DNA of 64,000 nt from Cyclobacteriaceae bacterium YHN15. Its GTDB lineage: Bacteria; Bacteroidota; Bacteroidia; Cytophagales; Cyclobacteriaceae. Below the pieces are notes generated by a model that had not been told where the DNA came from, ran no database searches, and saw nothing but the letters and a program-made list of their open reading frames with translations. Shown piece by piece: positions 7,190 to 16,381 of the stretch (within the stretch, counting starts at the first letter, position 1; each line of letters starts with the position of its first letter). The stretch lies in NCBI GenBank assembly GCA_003797895.1, contig RKQB01000005.1, forward strand, positions 248,001 through 312,000. Direction: 5' to 3'. The position numbers and the translations under genes were made by a program.

Positions 7190-8485
7190 ATGAAAACAAT
7201 CAGCAATCCTACCCAACAAGAATGGGGAAAAAAGCTAAAAAGACCTGTTCAAAAAACAAAGGATATTGAAAAAATTGTCAAACCCATTATGCGGAAAGTC
7301 AAGCGTATGGGGGATAAAGCCCTAAGAAAATTTGCCTTGGAATATGATCATGTGCAGATCAAAAACCTCTTAGTATCCATTGAAGAAGTGAAAAGGGCCA
7401 GGGATATTGTCGATCCCAAATTGAAAGAAGCCATCATTCAGGCAAAAGAAAATATTGAAAAATTCCATGAAGCCCAAGTAACGCCGGATTTGGAAATGGA
7501 AGTGATGGAAGGGGTAACCTGCATGCGCAGATCAGTACCCATTCAAAAGGTGGGATTATATATTCCCGGAGGAACTGCCCCGCTTTTTTCAACTGTTCTG
7601 ATGCTGGGAGTCCCTGCCAACCTTGCCGGTTGTGAAGAAATTGTCCTTTGTACCCCACCGGATAAAGATGGGAATATCCACCCGGCTATTTTATATACAG
7701 CTGATTTGATCGGTATTGACAAAATAGTCAAAGCAGGTGGGGCTCAGGCAATAGCAGCCCTTGCCTATGGCACAGAATCGGTACCAAAGGTGGATAAAAT
7801 TTTTGGGCCGGGTAACCAATATGTGACAGCGGCCAAACAATTGGCAGTGAAAAAAGGAGTGGCCATTGACATGCCGGCAGGACCTTCTGAGGTGTTGGTG
7901 TATGCAGATGATAGCGCAATACCTTCCTTTGTTGCTGCAGACTTGCTTTCCCAAGCCGAGCATGGGGTAGACTCCCAAGTGATTTTAGTAGCCTCTTCTG
8001 AAAAAGTGGCCAATAAAATTTTGAAGGAAGTGGCCGAGCAGGTAGAAAAACTCCTAAGAAAAGACATTGCTAAGAAGGCTTTGGACAATTCTTTGGCAAT
8101 TATTATGGAAAATCAACAATATGCCATTGAAATGATCAATGATTACGCCCCTGAACACTTGATAATTTGTGTGGAAAATGAAGAGGAGGTAGTGAGACAA
8201 ATTATCAATGCCGGATCAATTTTTATTGGGAATTATACCCCGGAATCCGCCGGAGATTATGCTTCCGGAACTAACCATACCTTGCCTACTTATGGTTATG
8301 CTAGAAATTACAGTGGTGTCTCCCTTGATAGTTTTGTAAAAAAGATAACCTATCAAAAATTGACTGAAAAAGGAATACAGAACCTTGGACCCACCATTGA
8401 AATCATGGCCTCAAATGAGCTCCTGGATGCCCACAAAAATGCCGTTTCAATCCGTTTGAAGTACCTCAAAGAAAAAAAGAAGTAA
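7190..8485 (+). CDS. hisD: Histidinol dehydrogenase
   Basis: Catalyses the last two steps of histidine synthesis, histidinol to histidine with NAD+. Length 431 is standard. Recognisable blocks: VGLYIPGGTAPLFSTVLM (NAD-binding side), KAGGAQAIAALAYGTESVP, VDKIFGPGNQYVTAAK, the zinc-site block LLSQAEHGVDSQ with Gln and His ligands, the DYAPEHL block with catalytic Glu-His, and GTNHTLPTYGYARNYSGVSL. The stop codon shares its final A with the hisC start (TAATG), which implies translational coupling. Cytoplasmic homodimer in the family. Confidence 0.97.
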   Translation: MKTISNPTQQEWGKKLKRPVQKTKDIEKIVKPIMRKVKRMGDKALRKFALEYDHVQIKNLLVSIEEVKRARDIVDPKLKEAIIQAKENIEKFHEAQVTPDLEMEVMEGVTCMRRSVPIQKVGLYIPGGTAPLFSTVLMLGVPANLAGCEEIVLCTPPDKDGNIHPAILYTADLIGIDKIVKAGGAQAIAALAYGTESVPKVDKIFGPGNQYVTAAKQLAVKKGVAIDMPAGPSEVLVYADDSAIPSFVAADLLSQAEHGVDSQVILVASSEKVANKILKEVAEQVEKLLRKDIAKKALDNSLAIIMENQQYAIEMINDYAPEHLIICVENEEEVVRQIINAGSIFIGNYTPESAGDYASGTNHTLPTYGYARNYSGVSLDSFVKKITYQKLTEKGIQNLGPTIEIMASNELLDAHKNAVSIRLKYLKEKKK

Positions 8486-9552
8486 TGGCTTTTCAATTAG
8501 ATAAATTATTAAGACCCCATATCAGTAAAATTAAGCCATACTCTTCTGCGAGGGATGAATATTCAGGTAAAGTAGGTGTCTTTTTGGATGCCAATGAAAA
8601 CCCTTATGGCTCATTAACTGGAGAGGATTTCAACCGTTATCCGGACCCTTACCAGCAGGACATCAAAGACAAATTGGCCCCTATCAAAGGCGTAAAGCCT
8701 GAACAGATATTCCTGGGTAACGGAAGTGATGAGGCTATCGATCTATTGATGCGGGCATTTTGTATACCAGGGAAAGATAACATCATCCTGCTTCCGCCCA
8801 CCTATGGCATGTATGAGGTTTCAGCCTCTATCAACGATATAGCCATCAAGCGTGTCAACCTGACCGAAGATTTCCAATTGAGGGTAAAAGACATTTTGGA
8901 AATGGAGGATGAGCACAGTAAGATACTCTTCATATGTTCACCGAACAATCCCAGCGGTAATAAAATGGATCGGGAAGCTATGCGTGAAATTATCTCCAAA
9001 TTCAACGGTCTGGTTGTAGTGGATGAAGCTTATATTGACTTTAGTGATGAGCCAAGTTTCATCACTGAACTTTATAAATATCCCAACCTGCTGGTCATGC
9101 AGACCTTTTCCAAAGCATGGGGATTGGCAAACCTGAGGATAGGAATGGCATTTGCTTCCAAGGAAATTGTACAGATACTCAATCTGATCAAACCGCCTTA
9201 CAACATTTCGGGCCTGACCCAGAAAAAAGTTTTAGCTTCACTGGATAAGGTAGAGGAAATAGAAAAACTGGTTAAAAATATCCTAATAGAGCGTACCTAT
9301 CTTGAAGAGGAATTGAATAGGCTGCATTTTGTGCTCCATATTTTTCCGTCCCACGCCAATTTCCTATTGGTCAGAATGAATGAAGCACGCAAAGTCTATG
9401 AATATCTTATTCATGATATGATCATCGTGAGAGACAGGTCAAAAGTGGTCCTGTGTGAAGATTGTCTCAGGATATCAGTAGGGACAAGGGAAGAAAACGA
9501 ACTGTTGATACAAGCTTTGGAGAATTATGAACCTATTCTTAAAAACCAATAA
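8485..9552 (+). CDS. hisC: Histidinol-phosphate aminotransferase
   Basis: PLP-dependent class I/II aminotransferase converting imidazole-acetol phosphate to histidinol phosphate. Seen: LDANENPYGS near the N-terminus, LGNGSDEAIDLLMRAF, ICSPNNPSGN, VVDEAYIDFS with the PLP-contacting Asp and Tyr, and QTFSKAWGLANLRIG with the Schiff-base Lys. Length 355 is normal. It overlaps hisD by one base and is separated from hisB by three bases, so all are one transcript. Confidence 0.97.
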   Translation: MAFQLDKLLRPHISKIKPYSSARDEYSGKVGVFLDANENPYGSLTGEDFNRYPDPYQQDIKDKLAPIKGVKPEQIFLGNGSDEAIDLLMRAFCIPGKDNIILLPPTYGMYEVSASINDIAIKRVNLTEDFQLRVKDILEMEDEHSKILFICSPNNPSGNKMDREAMREIISKFNGLVVVDEAYIDFSDEPSFITELYKYPNLLVMQTFSKAWGLANLRIGMAFASKEIVQILNLIKPPYNISGLTQKKVLASLDKVEEIEKLVKNILIERTYLEEELNRLHFVLHIFPSHANFLLVRMNEARKVYEYLIHDMIIVRDRSKVVLCEDCLRISVGTREENELLIQALENYEPILKNQ

Positions 9553-9555
9553 TTG

Positions 9556-10650
9556 ATGAAAAAAGCACTTTTTATTGACCGCGACGGGACCATCATTGTG
9601 GAACCGCAGACTGATTTTCAGATAGATAGCCTTGAGGATCTTGAATTTATACCCAAAGTAATTTCCAATTTAAGAAAGATAGCAGAAGAAACTGATTTTG
9701 AGTTGGTTATGGTATCCAACCAGGATGGTCTTGGAACAGAATCTTTGCCTGAAGAAAATTTTTGGCCGGCCCACAATAAAATGATGCTTACCCTTGAAAA
9801 TGAGGGAGTGAAATTTGCTGCAGTCCATATAGACAGATCCTTTGACCATGAAAATCTGCCCACCAGGAAACCTGGTACAGCAATGCTTACACAGTATCTG
9901 AAAGGGGAATATGATTTAGAGAATTCCTATGTCATAGGAGATAGGATAACGGATGTGCTTTTGGCTCAGAATCTTGGCTGCAAATCCATATTTTTAGGTG
10001 ATAGATCAGAAGGAGCTTCCTATTGTACCAAAGATTGGGATGATATTTATAGGTTTTTGAAAATGCCTGAAAGGATAGGGGAAGTTTACAGGAAAACTTC
10101 CGAAACGGATATACACATCAGTGTCAATCTGGATGGTTCCGGTAAATGTGAAATTTTTACTGGTTTGCCCTTCTTTGATCACATGTTGGAACAATTGGGA
10201 AAACATGGTGGAGCTGACCTTTTGATTGAAGTCAAGGGGGATTTGCATATAGATGAACACCACACTATTGAAGATACCGCTTTGGCTTTGGGAGAGGCAT
10301 ACCTGAAGGCCTTGGGCGATAAAAAAGGAATCTACCGTTATGGCTTTTTGCTTCCCATGGATGATGTGCTGGCACAGGTGGCCATTGACTTTGGCGGTAG
10401 GCCTTGGATAGTTTGGGATGCTGAGTTTAAGAGAGAAAAAATAGGGGATATGCCAACCGAAATGTTTTTCCATTTCTTCAAATCCTTTAGCGATACGGCA
10501 AAATGTAACCTCAATATCAAAGCAGAGGGTACCAATGAGCATCATAAGATCGAGGCTATTTTCAAAGGTTTGGCCCGTGCCATTAAAATGGCTGTTGCCA
10601 AAGACCCAAAAGCATTGAACCAACTACCCAGTACAAAGGGAGTACTTTGA
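9556..10650 (+). CDS. hisB: Bifunctional histidinol-phosphatase / imidazoleglycerol-phosphate dehydratase
   Basis: Two domains. Residues 1-165 are a HAD phosphatase ([14 protein letters not shown] nucleophile motif, [29 protein letters not shown]). Residues 170-364 are the dehydratase ([60 protein letters not shown]). ATG at 9556 is preferred over the TTG immediately before it. Odd point: the zinc-binding Cys/His loop of enteric HisB (CDCRKP) is replaced by [12 protein letters not shown] without cysteines. The operon ends here in this window; hisH, hisA, hisF and hisI do not follow. Confidence 0.96.
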   Translation: MKKALFIDRDGTIIVEPQTDFQIDSLEDLEFIPKVISNLRKIAEETDFELVMVSNQDGLGTESLPEENFWPAHNKMMLTLENEGVKFAAVHIDRSFDHENLPTRKPGTAMLTQYLKGEYDLENSYVIGDRITDVLLAQNLGCKSIFLGDRSEGASYCTKDWDDIYRFLKMPERIGEVYRKTSETDIHISVNLDGSGKCEIFTGLPFFDHMLEQLGKHGGADLLIEVKGDLHIDEHHTIEDTALALGEAYLKALGDKKGIYRYGFLLPMDDVLAQVAIDFGGRPWIVWDAEFKREKIGDMPTEMFFHFFKSFSDTAKCNLNIKAEGTNEHHKIEAIFKGLARAIKMAVAKDPKALNQLPSTKGVL

Positions 10651-10735
10651 AAAAATCAATTTCCAAGAACCAAGAATCAAGATTTCCAATAATCAATTAC
10701 AAATTAACCAATTACCAATCAACCAATTTTCAGTT
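10651..10735. repeat. Degenerate CCAAT/CCAAG tract after hisB
   Basis: Run of short units CCAAGAA, CCAAGAATCAAG, CCAATAATC, AACCAATTACC, AATCAACCAATT immediately after the hisB stop. No coding potential and no hairpin with T-run. The same type recurs at 58254-58345. Confidence 0.65.
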
Positions 10736-10835
10736 GTATAAGCAACCCAAAGTTTATTTTTTCAATCATAAAAACTAAAACATTGATTTATTTAAATTAA
10801 ATTATTAGTTTTATAATATAATATTATAGTTGATT

Positions 10836-11621
10836 ATGAGAATTGCTTTGCCTTTCTTTTTGCTGTTAGTTTTACCATCCTGCTTCGGTAGTTTTTCAGA
10901 AGGGGAGAAGTATTTCAGACAATCCGAGTATGAAAAGGCAGTGTCTGAATTTTCCAAAGCCCTATTTCTTAATGTGACCGATATCAAATCCCTTCATTTG
11001 AGGGCCAGATCTTATGAGGAATTAGAGGATTTTCAAAGCGCCATGGATGATTATAAGGCTATTCTAAGATTGGAGCCTCAATATGCCCATGCACATGCCG
11101 GTATTGGTAAACTTTATTGGAAAATGGAGAATTTCAGAAAGGCAGAAAATCATTTGCTGGTAGCTGCCAAACATTCCCCTGAGGATTTTGAAATCCTTTT
11201 TCTCTTGGGAAGGACCTTGTTGATAAACAAAAGATATGAAAGTGCAGATGAGTTTTTTCAATTGGCCAAGGACCTCAGGCCGGAAGACAGTAAGGTTTAT
11301 TTTTATCAAGGGATGGCCAGGTCCCAGATTGGAGATCTATTGGGCGCAGCAGGTTCATTCAATATGTGCCTCCGGTATGATCCTGATAATTTGGTGGCCA
11401 AATATAACCGTGGGCTTGTGCTGATGCGGGTAGGCCATATTTCATGGGCACTGGAGGATTTTGAGGCAGTGCTCAAGGCCAAACCTGACCATGTGGAAGC
11501 ACTGGCACATAGGGGAATGGTCAAATTGATGAAACAGGACCCTTCAGGTTGCACCGATTTACAGCAGGCAGAAGCAAGGGGAAGTCATTATGCCAAATTG
11601 CATATCGATGTTTGTAGGTAA
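10836..11621 (+). CDS. TPR-repeat lipoprotein
   Basis: Exported lipoprotein with a short signal peptide and lipobox LVLPSC (Cys about residue 16). The rest is made of about seven tetratricopeptide repeats; examples are GEKYFRQSEYEKAVSEFSKA, ARSYEELEDFQSAMDDYKAI, IGKLYWKMENFRKAENHL and YNRGLVLMRVGHISWALEDF. TPR arrays are protein-interaction scaffolds, so a role in an envelope complex is likely but unspecified. ATG at 10836 was chosen because it starts the signal peptide directly; a TTG two codons upstream is in frame. AT-rich DNA precedes it, and it appears to be a single gene. Confidence 0.85.
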   Translation: MRIALPFFLLLVLPSCFGSFSEGEKYFRQSEYEKAVSEFSKALFLNVTDIKSLHLRARSYEELEDFQSAMDDYKAILRLEPQYAHAHAGIGKLYWKMENFRKAENHLLVAAKHSPEDFEILFLLGRTLLINKRYESADEFFQLAKDLRPEDSKVYFYQGMARSQIGDLLGAAGSFNMCLRYDPDNLVAKYNRGLVLMRVGHISWALEDFEAVLKAKPDHVEALAHRGMVKLMKQDPSGCTDLQQAEARGSHYAKLHIDVCR

Positions 11622-11880
11622 AAAATGAATTCATTCTGTATCATAAAAAAGTCAAATCATCCCTAACTTGATGCCATAGATCTTCAGGTTTTTTTTACCC
11701 ATGATGGAATTGCTGTTGTATTACTTACTATAAAAGGGTAGTTTTAAAAGGAAAACGAAAAAGCTTCATAACAGCCATATACCGCTGAATTCCAAGAAAT
11801 AAGTCTGATCTTTGAAGACCTGTTAAAAATTTATCGGCCATTGATCCCAAAAAAAGTAGTTTTAACCAATTATTGATTTT

Positions 11881-12945
11881 ATGAAAACGGGAAAGTCTGT
11901 AATTACTATTGTCCTCTTAATTTTCCAGTTTTTGAATCATGCAAATGCACAATCAATAGAATCCTTAATAGATGAACTACCTCCTTATTTTTCGATTCTT
12001 ACTACATGGGGTGTAAGACCCGAGTGGGATGAAAAGTCAGAAAACATCTATTTTCTGAACAAGCTTGTTGGGGATGTTTTTAAAATAAATATAGCTACTA
12101 GAGAAGTTACACAAGTTACTTCAGGTTTTTATCATGGAGGCATACATCGGGTTTTATGTTTGTCCAACGGAGATTTACTCTTGGCCATGGGGTCAAATAT
12201 TTTTGATGCCAATAATCCTGAAAAAGACAGGCATAGCGGCCTTGGATTGTATGTGCTAACCAAAGCGAATCCTGACACCCCCTTTCCTTTGAATGCTTAT
12301 TGTGACGAAGGCCCTGCTGTTTCCAAAAACAGTATGAAAATAGCCTGGACCCTGAAAGGACAAAGAGAAATACAAGCCGGAGAGATTGTTTATGAAAACG
12401 GAATTCCTCAGCTGAAAGATGTGAGCACGATCATTTCCTACAATGATTCATCTGCCTATGTACGGTTGGAAACACAGGATTTCAGGCCGCCCCTCAACGA
12501 GGAACTGATTTATACGCATTATTGGGGTGATGAGAAAGATCAATATTTTAATTCGCAAGTGTTCGGATTTAACCTCCTCACCAAGGAGACAAAAAAATAT
12601 ACGGATTTGCCAAAAAGCTACAATGAAGCAGAGGGTATTTTCCCTAACGGAGATTACATGGCCATTGAAAGTGACCGCCATCAACCTTTAGAAGAGAGGA
12701 ACAAATATAAACTTGATATTTATAAACTGAAATTGGATGGTAGCGGAGAGGTTGAGCGGCTTGCTGACTTTTCCACCAGATATTTTAACAAAATCAAGTC
12801 AGATAATCCCGTAGTAAATAATAAGGGAAATATCATTGCCCATCAATTTGGATTTCAAAAAGGGGCTGGGGATGGTAGAGGCATTTTTTTGCTTGATTTA
12901 GAAGCTTTTGAAAAATATAAGGAGGATAAAAAAGAAGAAGAATGA
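11881..12945 (+). CDS. Secreted beta-propeller-like protein of unknown function
   Basis: Signal peptide (residues about 1-23, ending NANAQ) followed by about 330 residues resembling TolB/PD40-type propeller blades: RPEWDEKSENIYFLNKL, FKINIATREVTQVTSG, GPAVSKNSMKIAWTLKG, EGIFPNGDYMAIESDRH, LDIYKLKLDGSGEVERLADF. Such blades usually alternate an 'as seen by the user' strand with a value readout, and occur in secreted peptidases and TolB-like proteins. No peptidase domain follows, so this is a stand-alone propeller. It ends in a charged KEDKKEEE tail. Function cannot be named. Confidence 0.75.
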   Translation: MKTGKSVITIVLLIFQFLNHANAQSIESLIDELPPYFSILTTWGVRPEWDEKSENIYFLNKLVGDVFKINIATREVTQVTSGFYHGGIHRVLCLSNGDLLLAMGSNIFDANNPEKDRHSGLGLYVLTKANPDTPFPLNAYCDEGPAVSKNSMKIAWTLKGQREIQAGEIVYENGIPQLKDVSTIISYNDSSAYVRLETQDFRPPLNEELIYTHYWGDEKDQYFNSQVFGFNLLTKETKKYTDLPKSYNEAEGIFPNGDYMAIESDRHQPLEERNKYKLDIYKLKLDGSGEVERLADFSTRYFNKIKSDNPVVNNKGNIIAHQFGFQKGAGDGRGIFLLDLEAFEKYKEDKKEEE

Positions 12946-13260
12946 TTTTTATGATCATTATCCACTTTCTTTCAAGTCTATATTATTGTCCAATATAATC
13001 TTAGTAATCCCCAATCGGGCTTAGTTTGTAATTACACCCGGTTATTTATTCCAATTTCTAATTCGTAAAAATTCAGGAACCAAATGGAATCACCCCTATT
13101 TTCAACAGATCTTAATTCGGCACCAAAGGTCTAAGAAAAATTTAAAAGGGAAAAACTATTATAATATTTTGAATGACCCCAATAATCAATAAATTGTTCG
13201 GAAATAAGGCGGAAACCGAAAAGCTAAAAGAGTAGGTGAAAAATCATGAATCTTTGTAAT
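12946..13260. other. Intergenic stretch without a recognisable gene
   Basis: About 315 bases between two plus-strand genes. Moderately AT-rich. I see no convincing ORF, terminator hairpin with T-run, or exact promoter consensus. The promoter for the next gene presumably lies near 13160-13230. Confidence 0.4.
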
Positions 13261-13809
13261 ATGAAAGTAATTGTTTTAGTGTTAATGGCTTGCCTTTTGT
13301 TTATGGGATTCGAGGCGAATGCCCAGGGCATTGGAGTCAGGACAGGCTACCAGGTTGCCTTTACCAATAATAGCGGAAATCGTATAGGTGATGGTCTTGG
13401 ACATTTTTATCTGGGGGCTTTCAAAAACAATAAGCTTGGAATTGGAAGTTTGTTGATGCTGCATACCGGTGTGGAATACATGCAAAAAGGACACAGAACA
13501 GATGATGCCAATTTCAGAAGGATGGATTACTTGAGTTTCCCGGTTGGCCTAAGGGTGAAATTAGGACCTTTGTTTGCCCAAGGAGGATTAAATGCGAATA
13601 TTAAAATATCTGAAAAATATGAAGTCAACGGGTCAAATGCTTTGAACAGTTCCAATGAAACCAATTCATTTGACCTTCCTGCCCATATCGGCCTGGGTAT
13701 GAAGGTGCTGATCTTTACAATTGAAGCCAGGTATCATCAAGGATTTATGGATGTCAACAATGGCAATAAAAACTCCTATTTACAAATCGGTGCAGCCATT
13801 GAGTTTTGA
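13261..13809 (+). CDS. Outer-membrane beta-barrel protein (PorT-like family)
   Basis: Small porin-family protein. The signal peptide is MKVIVLVLMACLLFMGFEA with cleavage near NAQG. The remainder alternates hydrophobic and polar residues in strand-turn-strand fashion (GVRTGYQVAF, LHTGVEYMQKGHR, YLSFPVGLRVKLGPLFAQGG, AHIGLGMKVLIFTIEARYHQG) and ends with an aromatic residue (AAIEF), the usual outer-membrane targeting end. An ATG five codons upstream is possible but would place extra polar residues before the signal core. Function in the family is mostly unknown; some members act in type IX secretion. Confidence 0.82.
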   Translation: MKVIVLVLMACLLFMGFEANAQGIGVRTGYQVAFTNNSGNRIGDGLGHFYLGAFKNNKLGIGSLLMLHTGVEYMQKGHRTDDANFRRMDYLSFPVGLRVKLGPLFAQGGLNANIKISEKYEVNGSNALNSSNETNSFDLPAHIGLGMKVLIFTIEARYHQGFMDVNNGNKNSYLQIGAAIEF

Positions 13810-13875
13810 CAAATTGAATTGAATTACCTACTGCTTTATTTTTGAATTCCTCTATATTTAAGTAAAAGCTTCATC

Positions 13876-15471
13876 GTGCGCAATTTCCCCTCTTATAAGC
13901 AAAACAAACCTTCAGGTCATAATGATGCCATCGTCATCGGATCAGGCTTGGGCGGGCTTACCACCGCCGCACTGCTTTCCCAACACGGCCAAAAAGTGCT
14001 GGTACTTGAAAAACACTATACTATTGGAGGTTTTACCCATGTGTTTAAAAGAAATGATTATGAATGGGATGTAGGGATTCACTATGTCGGTGATATGCAC
14101 AATGACCGAAAGCTTATGCCCCGCCTCTTCCAACACATCACGAAGGGAAAATTAAAGTGGGAAGATATGGGAGTAGTGTATGATAAGATAGTCTTTGAGG
14201 ATAAAACCTATGATCTGGTAAAAGGCCGAAAAAATCTAGTGGCCAAACTAAAAGCTGATTTTAATACTTCTGAGGACCATGCTGCCATTGACCGCTATAT
14301 GGAAGCAGTGAGAAATGTAATTGTAAGCAGTAGGAATTTCTACAGTATGAAAGTGATTCCCGGGTTGGTAGGGAAATGGCTTCGGAAATGGACATCAAAG
14401 AAATTCCATAAATCTTCAGAAATCTCCACCTTGGAAATGCTGCGTTCATTTACCGATAATGAAAAGCTGATTGGGGTGCTTTGTGGTCAATATGGGGATT
14501 ATGGTCTTCCCCCTGCACAAAGCAGCTTTGCTATGCATGCTATTCTTGTCAATCATTATTTCAACGGAGGTTACTTCCCTGTGGGCGGATCAGCTAAAAT
14601 TGCAGAAAACATCTATCCTCAAATTACCGCAGGAGGTGGGGATGTGTATTCCAATGCTGAAGTGAAGGAGATTATTTTTGAAGGAAATAAAGCGGTTGGA
14701 GTTCGTATGAAAGATGGATACGAACTGAAAGCAGATAGAATCATCAGCAATGCGGGAGTATTCAATACCTTTCAAAAACTCATCCCCAAGGAGCATCTGC
14801 TATATGACAAGCTGGAAAAGCAATTTGATGGATTGCGGCCATCAGTGGCACATATTTGTCTGTATATCGGTTTGAAGAAAAGCAGTAAGGAACTCCAATT
14901 GCCTACTTCCAATTTCTGGATTTATCCAGGTTATGACCACGATAAAAATGTACAGGAATACCTAGCCAATCCGGATGATAATCCATTTCCCGTGGTGTAT
15001 ATTTCTTTTCCTTCCTCCAAAGATCCGGATTGGGAAAACCGTTATCCTGATACTTCGACCATTGAGATTATCTCCCTTGCACCATATGATTGGTTTAAAA
15101 AGTGGGAAAATACCCGATGGGGGAAAAGGGGAGAAGATTATGAAGCCATGAAAGAGAAATGGTCTTTGCGATTGCTGGAAAACCTCTACCGACAACTTCC
15201 ACATCTAAGGGGACAGATTGATTATTACGAGCTTTCCACGCCCTTGTCCACTAAAAATTTCACCGGCTACCAATCAGGGGAAATATATGGTCTGGAACAC
15301 AGTCCCGCCAGATTTCGAAATGAACACCTCACTCCGCATACACCATTTAAAAACCTATATTTGACCGGACAGGATATTGTTTCCTGTGGGATAGGCGGGG
15401 CACTGATGAGCGGTCTGATTACTTCATCCGCTATTTTGAGAAAGAATCTTATCAAAACCATTATGAAGTGA
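13876..15471 (+). CDS. FAD-dependent phytoene desaturase / retinol saturase-like oxidoreductase
   Basis: Flavoprotein of the carotenoid desaturase and retinol saturase superfamily. The N-terminal dinucleotide fold reads AIVIGSGLGGLTTAALLSQ then LVLEKHYTIGGFTHVF, the family's FAD signature. EWDVGIHYVGDM follows, as in all-trans-retinol saturases. The C-terminal FAD motif is GLEHSPARF then LYLTGQDIVSCGIGGALMSG. Length 531 fits bacterial retinol-saturase-like members. The start is GTG because no ATG precedes the FAD motif in frame. The substrate is probably an isoprenoid or other polyunsaturated lipid, but it is not determined. Confidence 0.87.
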   Translation: MRNFPSYKQNKPSGHNDAIVIGSGLGGLTTAALLSQHGQKVLVLEKHYTIGGFTHVFKRNDYEWDVGIHYVGDMHNDRKLMPRLFQHITKGKLKWEDMGVVYDKIVFEDKTYDLVKGRKNLVAKLKADFNTSEDHAAIDRYMEAVRNVIVSSRNFYSMKVIPGLVGKWLRKWTSKKFHKSSEISTLEMLRSFTDNEKLIGVLCGQYGDYGLPPAQSSFAMHAILVNHYFNGGYFPVGGSAKIAENIYPQITAGGGDVYSNAEVKEIIFEGNKAVGVRMKDGYELKADRIISNAGVFNTFQKLIPKEHLLYDKLEKQFDGLRPSVAHICLYIGLKKSSKELQLPTSNFWIYPGYDHDKNVQEYLANPDDNPFPVVYISFPSSKDPDWENRYPDTSTIEIISLAPYDWFKKWENTRWGKRGEDYEAMKEKWSLRLLENLYRQLPHLRGQIDYYELSTPLSTKNFTGYQSGEIYGLEHSPARFRNEHLTPHTPFKNLYLTGQDIVSCGIGGALMSGLITSSAILRKNLIKTIMK

Positions 15472-15617
15472 GACTTTAAACAAGACCAATACAGACCCTG
15501 ATGCGGAAATGATTATTTAAGCCAGCTCAATTGATCCCTAGCTAATATTGATCTGCCTCGTTGTCTTTTAAACGAATTATCCTTACTTTTCTTTACCATT
15601 CAAAACAAGAAATCAGC

Positions 15618-16178
15618 ATGTTAAAAAAGGTTCTTATAGTTTTAGGAATATTGGTTTTGGTACTGACCCTATTTTATATTTATGCAAATCACCGCAACCG
15701 TACTTTAAGCCCTCCTGGTTTTTCAGAACTGGATGTCAATGAGCTACATGTAGAAATCAGCTATAACCGCCCCTCGGTTAAAGGCCGATTGATTTTCGGA
15801 TCAGAGAAAGATGGGGCCCTTCAGCCCTATGGCAGCTATTGGCGTTTGGGAGCAAACGAAGCCACTGAAATTACTGTCAATAAAGATGTTACTTTTAACG
15901 GGATGCCTTTAAAAGCCGGAACCTACAGTCTTTATGCAATCCCAGATCCAGATTCATTTCAGATTGGTGTAAACACCGAACTGGGATATTGGGGTGCTTG
16001 GGAGCCGGATTATGGCAAAAATGTTTTTGTAACTGAAGTACCTGTAACCCGACCGGTAGTCCCGGTAGAGCAATTTACCATCCGTATCGAAGAAGGCCAG
16101 GAAAATGGGGCTATAATTTATTTTGAATGGAGTAATGTGCAACTTATTATTCCGATTGGTGTAGACCCTGATTTATAA
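15618..16178 (+). CDS. DUF2911 family membrane-anchored protein
   Basis: Residues 1-24 (MLKKVLIVLGILVLVLTLFY) form a membrane anchor or uncleaved signal. The rest is a DUF2911 domain with ISYNRPSVKGRLIFG, YGSYWRLGANEATEI, MPLKAGTYSLYAIPD and GYWGAWEPDYGKNVF. The domain is common in Bacteroidota, often annotated as asparagine synthetase B for no good reason, and its function is unknown. ATG at 15618 was chosen over an upstream in-frame TTG because it begins the anchor directly. Confidence 0.87.
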   Translation: MLKKVLIVLGILVLVLTLFYIYANHRNRTLSPPGFSELDVNELHVEISYNRPSVKGRLIFGSEKDGALQPYGSYWRLGANEATEITVNKDVTFNGMPLKAGTYSLYAIPDPDSFQIGVNTELGYWGAWEPDYGKNVFVTEVPVTRPVVPVEQFTIRIEEGQENGAIIYFEWSNVQLIIPIGVDPDL

Positions 16179-16381
16179 ATTAATCTATCATCGAAACAGT
16201 GCCACAGGCTGGATTTTTGAAGAATAAGCTAAGGGATAATCCAAAATTGACATTAAGGATTATGAAAACAAGGGGATTTAATCAATTGGTGATCAACTAG
16301 TTGAAATTCCAGCTGTGTCCTAAGGTAAGAATTACAGAAAAGAACCATATATAAATTAAAGGTTAATTACCATTTAACGAA

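Noticed and set aside
10006..10623. 205-codon open frame on the minus strand inside hisB
   Set aside because: Lies wholly antisense to a clearly functional hisB; its sequence has no family-like motifs and is a by-product of the hisB codon use.
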